DNA from: Begonia masoniana
Taxonomy: Eukaryota > Streptophyta > Magnoliopsida > Cucurbitales > Begoniaceae
Length of the DNA stretch: 64,000 nucleotides
NCBI GenBank assembly: GCA_022432975.1
Contig: CM039512.1
Span: 33,128,037 to 33,192,036, forward strand
Reading direction: 5' to 3'
This document shows positions 49,518 to 59,581 of the stretch, piece by piece. The first letter of the stretch is position 1; every line of letters starts with the position of its first letter. The position numbers were made by a program, and so were the translations under genes. The notes under the pieces were generated by a model. That model saw nothing but the letters and a program-made list of their open reading frames with translations. It was not told the DNA's origin and did not search any database.

Positions 49518-50260
49518 TTTTACTGGTTTCATTTTAAGTCTTCTCAGGTTGTTCTAAACCGGGGACTATTTTGGTGTTGTTGTTCTAACTCAGTTCCTTT
49601 TCAGGTTGTAACCGCGTCATTTTGTATCAAAGCATAGGTTGCTCCCTTGTGTGATAGTAAGCTATGATATTTTGTGTTTTGATCATCATGTACATAGCTA
49701 CATTCATCTTGTATTATCGGTTGAAAAGTTGGCAAAAATCTGATTCTGTTTTGGGTTGCCATACTATTCTGCTCTTGGTTGATATTTTGCATCTTTTGTG
49801 TGGTTATTTTTACAGAAAGTTTATCAACTCTAATCTGGGCTTAAAGTTAAATATAAATGTACACATATAAATTGTTTATTTCATTTAGTTTATGTGCTAA
49901 AAGATTGGACAAAACAAAAAAGTTGAAACCGGAATTTTCATGTTATAAAAACCAAAATTTCTAATCAATCTTCTTGTTGTTTTTGGCTTATTTTGTTTAC
50001 TGATTATTCACCAAGGTGTAAGCTGAGTTGTCCTAGTTTGAATCATCAAACTTTGGTTAGTAAACTATGGTTAAGGTTCTTGAATCATTGGACAAAAAAA
50101 AAGTTTTTTTATTTGTGTTTTTGTTTGAGTTTACAAAGTGTTAGTCGATATTACCAAGTAGATTTTCATTTGTGTTTTTGATAAGTTTACAAAGTGTTTG
50201 TCGATATTACCAAGTAGATTATTTGTGTTTTGTTAAGTTTACAAGGTGTTTGTTGATATG
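49518..50260. other. AT-rich sequence, no feature recognised
   Basis: Continuation of the sequence interrupted by C2. A partly repeated phrase (GTTTACAAAGTGTT..GTCGATATTACCAAG) occurs two to three times at 50125-50250. No gene is seen. Confidence 0.45.
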
Positions 50261-50794
50261 CCTAAGATTTGAGTTTCCTAAGACACATCCTAAAACCCTA
50301 AAGTTTAACCTAAGGGAATCCTTCATAAAACTTAGGATAGAAGGCAAACAAGAAGTGGAATTAAGTGGGGTAAGGACCTTCCCCAAACCAAGACTCAAAA
50401 CCCTCAAGTGGGTGAATCAAGTACGCTAGGACAAATTAACGGTTTGAATGAAGTAATCCTTAACTTAGGTAAACAACTCAATGACATGAATCTAAGATTT
50501 GAAATTCTAGAAGAGACCTAGAATCCCCTCGAAGGAGGAGGGAAGAAGAAAACTCTCAAACGAGAAGAAATGAACGTGATTGGACATCACAAGAGAACCC
50601 TCAAAGGAAGAGAGGCCTAGAATCCCCTTGAAGGAGGAGGGAAGAAGAAAACCCTCAAAGGAGAAGAGATGACGTGATTGGACATCACATGAAAACCCTC
50701 AAAGGAGGAGAGACCTAGAATTCCCTCGAAGGAAGAGGGAAGAAAAAACCTCCAAAGAAAGAGATACCTAGAATCCACTCGAAGGAGGAGGGTC
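50261..50794 (+). repeat. Decayed leader/gag-like sequence with ~95-bp repeats
   Basis: Purine-rich sequence with imperfect direct repeats of about 75-120 bp starting at GACCTAGAATCCC or variants (about 50514, 50608, 50710, 50765). They contain CTCGAAGGAGGAGGGAAGAA and GTGATTGGACATCAC. In one frame it reads GQINGLNEVILNLGKQLNDM, which suggests the N-terminus of a retrotransposon gag, but stops are frequent. Confidence 0.5.
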
Positions 50795-51568
50795 TGTAAC
50801 ACCCGGATCTCTCGGACTATGGATTTTATTTAGGGATCTCCAATTTTGCCGTATAGTGTCTTTAATTCGTAGAAATAGTCAGTTAATCCAGTTTTGCTCG
50901 CGGGAAATTTTATTAGAACCCCTAGGATTTATGAAGAATTTTAGAGGTTTAATAATATTTTGGGAGAAACAAAATCATAGGTTAGTACATGGATTTATGT
51001 AAAAGAATAATAGAAAGGGCGTTATGGTAATTTGCTAACAAAACATTAATTAAAACCTAAAATCCTTAAGCTTTCTCTCATTCTCCTCACGATTCCCTCT
51101 TCCTGGTGGCTTACTCTCCCTCCCTCCCACGATTTCTTCTTCTTCAATCGATCTCCCACGCCACTCCTTCCCCAAGCCACGATTCCTTCTTCATCCTCTT
51201 CAACGTTCAAACTCTAGGTAAGATTTCTAATCTTTGGATAGGTTTAGTTTCATTTTTAGGGATGGTTATTTATTATGATTTCGGTTAGAGTTGTTGGGGG
51301 TTATGGGTTTTGTTGGAAATCATTTAACTATCAAATTTATGGTTTGTTTCTAGTGTAGTATTAGTTATTGTTGATTGGTTCTTAGAGTTTTGGTAGTTGG
51401 GAGGAGTAAATGCTATTATTGGTAGGTTAGTCTAGTTATGCACACCAAGTGTTCGATAAAATGCCTGAATAGAAGATTTCTAGGAAACTTCTTTAGCTAG
51501 GATTTTTCTAGTTTTGAATTTAGATTATTTAGGGTTGATTTTTAACATCGAAATATGAAATGTCATAG

Positions 51569-52318
51569 GTGAAAGGGGCTTAAGGTGAAGATACGACGTT
51601 GCTAAGGAGCCCAGGTAAGTGAGTGTATTAGGATTTCCGGCCACTAGGGCTCTACATCACAAGAGTACTAGGGAGGTTTGTTTGAGTGGTTGTTTGAAAA
51701 TTATGACTTGTCGTGTACTATGTTATGATAAATCTGAGTAGAGTGATGTTATGATACATGATATATTGCTAGTCCTTTTAGTATGTCATTCCTATGTAAT
51801 CCCATGTCTATGTATCATGTGCACGTTTTATATGATTAAGTTAAGAATATTAAATGTATATGTAAACATGATTAAGTGTGGAACGGAGTGAATTGGCCAT
51901 GATTATGTTCACAAGATTTTCGTACGGTTCGCGGATCCTCCCTCTGGTGGGGGCCGAACTGGCAGGAAGGCTCACGGATCCTCTCTCTGGTGGGGGCTGG
52001 GTTGTTACTGCACGATTAGTTCGCGGATCCTCCCGCTGGTGGAGTCGGACTAGTCGTTACAAATATTGTCCGTTGGGACCACGATTATGATTCCCTTGCC
52101 CTTTCTCCCCGTGACCTCCCTTAATTTATGCCAAGTAAATGATGAATAGAAAAATGACCACGAACGCGAATATGATTATGTGAACCATGCATTCATGAAC
52201 TTATATATATGTATAGATGTGTTGCACTCCTTACTAAGCATTAGGCTTATAGTTTGAACCTTATAATGTAGGTGACGAATTGGAAGATGAGGATTTCAAC
52301 CCAAGTGATAATGTCTAA
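51569..52318 (+). other. LTR mini-exon module, G2
   Basis: Exon 2 (51569-51614, after GTCATAG, before GTAAGT) and exon 3 (52272-52318, after AATGTAG) join at phase 1 to give TLLRSPG-DELEDEDF...SDNV and a stop. One stop lies in the 5' part of exon 2. Confidence 0.42.
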
Positions 52319-52727
52319 GAGGGGTTGCTGGATGGTGCTCGTGGCGGTGTTTTGTGGCTGGGCGGCGATTTGACCCGAGGGTGGTGCTCCTAGCGAGTTT
52401 GGTAAACGTTATGTTTTGGAAATAGGTAGAAAGGATTTTTTATAGGATTATCGTATGATTGCAAGTACTAGGATGATTGATGGTTTTTCCTTCTTTTTTG
52501 GATGAATTTATGACTAAAGGATTTTCATTGTTTTGTCTTCCGCTACGATTTAAATGCTTTGTTCTCGTATGATTTTCAATGATGGATGATTTGAAGAATT
52601 TAAGCTTCTAGTTTGAATGATTTAAACTGAGTTTTGTTTGATGAATTTAAAAGGAATTGGAATGGGTTAGTTATATGATGCTTTGGCATGGATGAAGTTT
52701 GTTTCAGGATGATTATTTTCGGTCAGA

Positions 52728-52950
52728 GGAGATGCTGATCGCTCGGCAGGAGTTGCGATCGATCGGCAGGTTCGTGTAGTTTTGTTTTGGATATCCAAAG
52801 GAAGTGTCGATCGATCGGCTGTTTGAGCGATCGATCGGCTGCGTAGTTTTGAGGGGCGATCGATCGCTCATGACATGAGCGATCGATCGGGGGGAAGAAT
52901 TTTGGGTAGGGGCAATCGATCGGCCAGGGAGTAGGCGATCGATCGGCTCC
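52728..52950 (+). repeat. Cluster of GCGATCGATCGGC motifs
   Basis: About seven copies of a CGATCGATCG-like core at irregular spacing of 20-50 bp, most followed by GC or GG. The core is palindromic (CGATCGATCG). Confidence 0.85.
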
Positions 52951-53376
52951 TGTGTTTTCCCGATTCTGCCCCTTCTCTTTTCTCTTAAAACCGAGCTTAA
53001 CCTTCTTCCAATATTCCTCTTTAAAATCTTGTAAATGTTGAGTTATTCCTAAATGATTTCAAATGAGTTTCACACATGGTCCTCAATCGTTTTATTAAGA
53101 TTTCTTTCAAATAGATTTTCCTTAGTTTTTATGTTCAAAAAAAAAAATACGAGTCAAGATTAGGAATATGAACACGAATATGTAAGTCACGGCCTGTTGG
53201 GTTTCGGGTCATGACAACTTTGGTATCAGAGCACCCGGGTTTTTAAAATCGGTTCTGTAGACTGCCTACCAGCACAAATCGCCGCATGAGTACACTCCAA
53301 CAACTGTAAGTGTTTATGATTTTAGTAATGTCATTAAAGTTAAAATGTGTTTTGATAATATATTAGGACTTTCAAG

Positions 53377-53747
53377 ATGGTGAGAGTTCAACAAAGAGAA
53401 ACCAACGAAGACAGTAATACCATTGCCCAGCTAACGAAATTGGTTCTTCGCCATCCCGCCAGATTGAATAGCTTGTGGCTACTAGAGAAGAGCATGAGAA
53501 TTCTAGCTCGAATACGACTCATGACCATGGTGGCGAGCGTTTTCACCGACTTCGACCTCCGATATTTAATGGCCAAGTTTCGGATCCTATCTATGTTGAA
53601 GAATGGATTCGAACAATTGAGGACATGTTGAAGTATGCCAAGGTCGAAGATGGGGACAAGATCACATGTGTTGTTTTTCATCTTGCACTGGATGCAAGGC
53701 ATTGGTGGGACTCAATTCAGAGTACTTCTAACATGGAAACTATGACT
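53377..53747 (+). pseudogene. G2 gag, truncated
   Basis: It starts MVRVQQRETNEDSNTIAQL, very close to G1 gag. A frameshift at about 53450 moves to the second frame, with ERFHRLRPPIFNGQVSDPIY and ARHWWDSIQSTSNM. It ends at MTL, where it joins G3 sequence. No other G2 coding remains. Confidence 0.88.
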
Positions 53748-54019
53748 TTGGCTTCTTCAACAAGTTTGCCAAGTATCAATCATCCATTGGTTTCTTCCCA
53801 CCAACCATAATTCCTTCCTAATTTGCCCCTCCATGCATTTCTAACTAATGGTTTTGTTTAGTTTAGTTACACATTAGTTTGGTTTTTATTCCATTATTCA
53901 ATTCAACACAAGCTCCGTCGATTTGTTTACCAACAAAACATTCATTGTATTAATATCAAATTAATTCCGCTTAAATGATTCGGGGAATAATTACATAGGC
54001 AAAAATGCCAGGTGTTACA
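53748..54019 (-). repeat. G3 3' LTR fragment
   Basis: The first 272 bp of the LTR, matching S2 at 35880-36089 in the same orientation. It is cut where CTTCTTCAACAAG meets the G2 gag. Confidence 0.85.
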
Positions 54020-54058
54020 TCCCACCCACCTTAACAGAATTTTGTCCCCAAAATTTGC

Positions 54059-57000
54059 TTAAGCGAATAGCTCCTGATATTGGGCCCTAACATCCTGTTG
54101 TCTTTCCCAAGTGGCTTCCTCCACGTTATGATTGCGCCATAAAACTTTCACCAATGGAACCATTCTGTTGCGCAACACCTTGAGTGAGGAGTCCAAAATC
54201 TGTATTGGTCTTTCTTCATATGTCAACGTCGGCATGATATCTATGTCCACCGGTTCCACGATCTAAGTAGGATCTCTCGCACACATTTTCTCAGCATCGA
54301 AACGTGGAAGACGTTGTGAACTCCATTCATGGATGCTGGCAGCTGCAGTCTGTAAGCCGTGCTTCCTACTCTCTTCAAGATAGGAAATGGCCCAACAAAC
54401 CTTGGACTGAGCTTTCCTTTCTTACAAAATCTCATCACGCCCTTGAAAGGTGACACCTTCAGGAATACTTCATCGCCTTCAGTGAACTCCAAGTCTCCCC
54501 GTCTCTGGTCCGCGTAACTTTTCTGTCGACTCTGAGCAGTATTAATTCGCTGTTTGATAGCAGCAATCACCTCAGACATCTGCTGTAATAACTCAGGGCC
54601 GACAAGTCTGGATTCTCCAACTTCATCCCAACATAATGGAGATCTACATTTTCTACCATAAAGAGCTTCATATGGAGCCATATCGATCGTAGCCTGATAG
54701 CTATTGTTGTAGGCGAACTCCACGAGCGGTAAATATTTACTCCAAGAAGCATGAAATTCCAGCACGCACGACTTTAACATATCCTCTAGTATCTGAATCG
54801 TTCTCTCGGATTGTCCGTCAGTCTGTAGATGAAAGGCTATGCTGAAGTTTAACTTGGTACCCAAGGAGCTTTACAAGCATTTCCAGAACCTCGACGTGAA
54901 TCTAGGGTCCCGGTCAGATACAATTGATACAGGCACCCCATACAGCTTTATGATCTCACTTATGTATAATTCTACATACTGGTCCATAGAGAACGTCGTC
55001 TTCACAGGTAGAAAATGGGCTGACTTTGTTAGTCTATCTACAATAACTCATATGCTGTTATAGTTTCTAGTCGTCCTCGGCAGGCCAACAACGAAGTCCA
55101 TAGTGATGTTCTCCCACTTCCATCCGGGGATCGGGAGAGGCTGAAGTGTTCCACCTTGGCGTTGATGCTCAGCCTTCACTTGTTGACATATCATGCAACA
55201 CTCCACATATTTGGCTACTCCATTATTCATATTCGGCCACTAGAAGTGAAGTTTCAAGTCTTGATACATCTTCGTGCTTCCAGGATGCACAGAGAACGAA
55301 GACGAGTGGGCTTCCGATAAAATGTCCTTTCGTAGCTCTTCATCTCTCGGAACGTACCACCTATCTTTGAACTTCAGAATACCATCTCCCGAACAACTGA
55401 AATCGGAAGAGGCCATAGGTAACTTGCTTACTATATCGGCCATCTCCTTCGAATTGATCTTTTGGGCCTATTTAATTTGGTCCAGGATGGTGGGTCGCAA
55501 TGTCAGATCCGCCAGAATGGCCGATAGCTTAGAAACCACCTCCAAATCAAACTTCTGAATTTCTGCCCCCAAATGCACTGATATGGCCGACAAGGCCGAT
55601 TGCATAGTAGCCGGAATCCTGCTCAACGCATCGGCTACCACGTTAGCTTTTCCCGGGTGGTATTTAATCTCGATGTCATAATCTTTCACGAATTCGAGCC
55701 ACTGTTGTTGCCTCATGTTTAATTCTCTCTGAGTAAATATATACTTCAAGCTTTTTGTGATCAGAAAATACCTCACACGATTGTCCATACAAGTGGTGTC
55801 TCCATACCTTTAGTGCAAAAACAACTGTCGCTAACTCAAGGTCGTGAGTAGAGTAGTTTTGCTCGTGGTTCTTCAATTGTCTGGACGCGTACGCCACCAC
55901 TTTCCCTTCTTGCATTAATACACATCCCAAGCCAGCCTTGGATGCATCACAGTATACAGTGAATTTGCCGTCTTCAACAGCAACATTAATAAAGGAGCGG
56001 TGGTTAATTTCTGCTTAAGCGTCTGAAAACTCACCTCACAAGCTTCAGACCACTTAAACTTGATGTTTTTCCTCGTTAAGCTGGTCATAGGATTTGCTAT
56101 CATAGAAAATCCTTTGATAAACTTTCTGTAATAACCAGCTAGTCTGATAAAGCTCCGTACCTTGCTGGCATTCCTCGGTCTCAGCCAGTTCTTCACAGCC
56201 TGAATCTTGGCTGGATCCACTGAAACTTCTTCTGTAGACACCACATGGCCTAGAAAGTTAATCCTGCTCAACCAGAATTCACACTTTGACAGCTTGGCGT
56301 ATAATTGGTGTTGTTTCAGAGTTTATAGCACAATCACTAAGTGCTCCTCGTGCTCGGCTTCACTTCTGGAATAAACCAAGATGTCATCGATGAAGACGAT
56401 CACAAATCTATCCAAGAAATCCTGGAATATCCGGTTCATCAGGTCCATAAATGCTGCTGGGGCATTAGTCAACCCATACAACATCATTAAGAATTCATAG
56501 TGTCTGTATCGGGTCCTGAATGCGGTCTTTGGAATATCATCAGCTTTTACCTTCAACTAGTAATAACTGGAGCATAAATCAATTTTTGAGAATACCCGAG
56601 CCCTTTGTAACTGGTCAAACAAGTCGTCAATCCTCGGCAACGGGTACTTATTCTTGATGGTTAACTTGTTCAGCTCACGGTATTCAATACACATGTAGGG
56701 ACCCATCATTCTTCTTAACAAATAGGACTGGAGCACCTCACGGAGAGAAGCTAGGCCGCACAAAGCCCTTGTCCACCAATTCCTTTAGCTGAGCCTTCAA
56801 CTCCCTCAGTTCTATTGACGCCATACGGTACGGATTCTTTGATACAGGTTCAGCACCAGGATATACATCAATTTAAAATTCAATCTCACGATCTAGTGGT
56901 AATCCTGGCAGGTCGTCTAAGAAGACCCCAGGGAAGTTTCGAACCACCGGGATATCTTATAGTTCTGGCTCACCTTGCCTTTGAACATCTATTACGTGGG

Positions 57001-57469
57001 CAAGAAATCCGACACAACCTGACCTCATCAGCTGTTGAGCTTTCAAGGAGGATATAACAGGCATGTTGTGTTTCTTTGGTATTGCTTGATAGGAGAACTC
57101 TATCTCGTTTGGGCGCTTAAAAGACATGAGCCCGGACCTACAGTTGATGGTGGCATGATGTCTAAACAGCCAGTCCATCCCTAGAATTACCTCGTATCTT
57201 TTCATACCGATGATGATAAAATTGGCATACAATTTCTGGTCTCCAACTGACACTATATCACCCTGCACTGCTTGCTCAGAGTGCATAAACTCTCTGGACG
57301 GTAGCATGACACTGTAGGGTTGATCTGACGGCACAATACATAAGTTCTCCCTACCCACAAAGTCTATTGCAACAAACGAATGCGTGGCCCCTGTGTCCAA
57401 AAAACTATAAGCAGGTACATCACAAATCAATATTACTTGTGATCGCCGTGTGCTGTGTGTCATCGTCAT
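54059..57469 (-). pseudogene. G3 protease, RT, RNase H, integrase, chromodomain
   Basis: From right to left: protease YSFLDTGATHSFVAIDF (57400-57340) and RYEVILGMDWLF. RT follows, with [20 protein letters not shown] (about 56695-56640), [29 protein letters not shown] and [13 protein letters not shown] (about 56400). Then come the RT tail and RNase H ([41 protein letters not shown]) and integrase ([49 protein letters not shown]). It ends in GDEVFLKVSPFKGVMRF and the chromodomain-like VLWRNHNVEEATWE (about 54140-54095). At least eight frame breaks separate these pieces, but the catalytic motifs remain readable. Confidence 0.9.
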
Positions 57470-57676
57470 CCATTAGTTTCTTCCCACCAACCATAATTCC
57501 TTCTTAATTTGCCCCTCCATGCATTTCTAACTAATGATTTTGTTTTGTTTAGTTACACATTAGTTTGATCGCCGTCGATTTGTTTTCCAACAAAACATTC
57601 ATTGTATTAATATCAAATTAATTCCGCTTAAATGATTCGGGGAATAATTACATAAGCAAAAATGCCGGGTGTTACA
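57466..57676 (-). repeat. G3 5' LTR fragment
   Basis: About 210 bp of the LTR start, fused directly to the protease-side coding sequence; the rest of the LTR, the primer site and gag are deleted. Confidence 0.8.
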
Positions 57677-57962
57677 TTAAACATTATATTAATTTATCAA
57701 TATATTTCACTTAAATAATTATTTAACAGTACAAATATGAATATCTGATTAAATAATTATTTAAATGATTAATTGTTCTCAATATATTATTGTTATATTA
57801 AATATGTAACACCCGACAATTTCGGCTAGGTGATTTCTTAACTCATTTAACTGTCGCCATTATTATTGGACCTTTTGATTTAAATTTAATACCAAGATTT
57901 GCTATAATTTGTGTGAAACTAGGTTGGATGGCAAAATTGTAATAAGGGTGGGTTGTGATCGT

Positions 57963-57971
57963 TATATAAAG
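57963..57971 (+). promoter_or_regulatory. TATA box of G4 5' LTR
   Basis: TATATAAAG, 158 bp from the LTR start; the same box is at 59089-59097 in the 3' LTR with identical spacing. Confidence 0.65.
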
Positions 57972-58593
57972 GAAATGGAAAATTTTTAAACCTCACCAAC
58001 GCCATTGTAGCCGACACTTTCTCCTTTCAGCGATTTTCTCTCCCGAGCTCTCGCTCTCTGCCTGCCAGTAATCCTCCCTTCGACGACCAGTTCCCTTGCT
58101 ATTTCTCGGATACTCTACGCTCGAGGTATGGGTTAGACAATGTAGTTGTCAGTTAGTTGTTAAGCTCTGTTTTCAGCTTAGTGTTGGAGTTTGGTTTCTC
58201 CAATGACCGAGTAACAACAGTAACATTTATAATCTGGAAGTAGTAATGTCATTTCTGAATCGATTCTGGCAATTTATTATAACCGACCCTGATTAATCGT
58301 TAGTTGAACCTAGCTGTTTCGATTTTTAGATTTCAGACTGCACACAGAGAACTAGACTAAGAGATTCGGGAATGACTTTAACTACTAGATCCTAGGATGA
58401 CTTGTGATTAGGACTTTTAGGATTTTATTTTAACTACTGCGATGTAAATGTTTTAGGTGAAGAAGTCTGAAAAAAAAGGAGCACGAATTTGCTAAGGAAG
58501 CCAGGTAAGTAAATGTATTAAGATTTCCGTCCATTAGGGCCCTACATCTTGAGGGTACTAAGTTAGATATGTGTTTGATGTTTGTTTTAAGTT

Positions 58594-58693
58594 NNNNNNN
58601 NNNNNNNNNNNNNNNNNNNNNNNNNNNNNNNNNNNNNNNNNNNNNNNNNNNNNNNNNNNNNNNNNNNNNNNNNNNNNNNNNNNNNNNNNNNNN
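58594..58693. other. Assembly gap of 100 N
   Basis: Exactly 100 N, a conventional unknown-length gap. By comparison with G1 it stands for several kilobases of LTR, gag and pol. Confidence 0.97.
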
Positions 58694-58889
58694 AAAAATG
58701 AAATCTGAATCGAGCCTGACACTGATGTATGAAGAGAAGCCTGTAAGGATTATAGAATCTGCAGTTAAAACTCTGAGGAATAAGGAACTTCAACTAGTGA
58801 AAGTCTTATGGACGAATCATGGTATTGAAGAAGCCACATGGGAACGACAACAAGACATGCTGGACAAATATCTGGAGCTCTTTGTTTGA
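58694..58889 (+). pseudogene. G4 pol C-terminus (chromodomain-like)
   Basis: Reads SLTLMYEEKPVRIIESAVKT, then VLWTNHGIEEATWERQQDML and ends YLELFV with a stop. It aligns without a break to the end of G1 pol (26787-26946). Unlike G1 it has no stop at ATWER, so the missing body of G4 could be more intact. Confidence 0.88.
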
Positions 58890-59581
58890 GCAATTTTTGA
58901 GGACGAAAATTTTGTTTAAGGAGGGGTGGATGTAACACCCGACAATTTCGGCCAGGTGATTTCTTAACTGATTTAACTGTCACCATTATTATTGGACCTT
59001 TTTATTTAAATTTAATACCAAGATTTGCTCCAATTTGTGTGAAACTAGGTTGGGTGGCAAAATTGTAATAAGGGTGGGTTGTGATCGTTATATAAAGGAA
59101 ATGGAAAATTTTTAAACCTCACCAATGCCACTTGAGCCGACACTTTCTCCTTTCAGCGATTTTCTCTCCTGAGCTCTCGCTCTCTGCCTGTCAGTAATCC
59201 TCCCTTCGACGACCAGTTCCCTTGCTATTTCTCTGATACTCTACGTTCGAGGTATGGGTTAGACAATGTAGTTGTCAGTTAGTTGTTAAGCTCTGTTTTC
59301 AGCTTAGTGTTGGAGTTTGGTTTCTCCAATGACCGAGTAACAATAGTAACATTTATAATCTGGAATTAGTAATGTCATTTCCGAATCGATTCTGGACATT
59401 TATTATAACCGACCCTGATTAATCGTTAGTTGAACCTAGCTGTTTCGGTTTTTGGATTTCAGACTGCACATAGAGAACTAGACTAAGGGATTCGGGAATG
59501 ACTTTAACTACTAGACCTAGGATGACTTGTGATTAGGACTTTTAGGATTTTATTTTAACTACTGCGATGTAAATGTTTTAG

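Larger units (their letters stand above)
50795..53217 (+). repeat. G2 5' LTR (2423 bp)
   Basis: It starts TGTAACACCCGGATC and ends GGGTCATGACA, with primer site TGGTATCAGAGC at 53221-53232. It has the mini-exon module (51569-51614 and 52272-52318). One repeat block (three copies with CGGATCCTC...TGGTGG, 51930-52040) lies between the two mini-exons. A second block, of GCGATCGATCGGC motifs, lies downstream (52728-52950). Confidence 0.9.
53748..57676 (-). mobile_element. G3: truncated gypsy chromovirus, minus strand
   Basis: The minus order is: LTR start piece (57676-57466), protease, RT, RNase H, integrase, chromodomain, purine tract AAGGTGGGTGGGA (about 54020-54032), then a 3' LTR start piece (54019-53748). 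Both LTR pieces begin TGTAACACC and are cut off early. Gag is missing. The family is that of S2. No target duplication can be defined. Confidence 0.85.
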
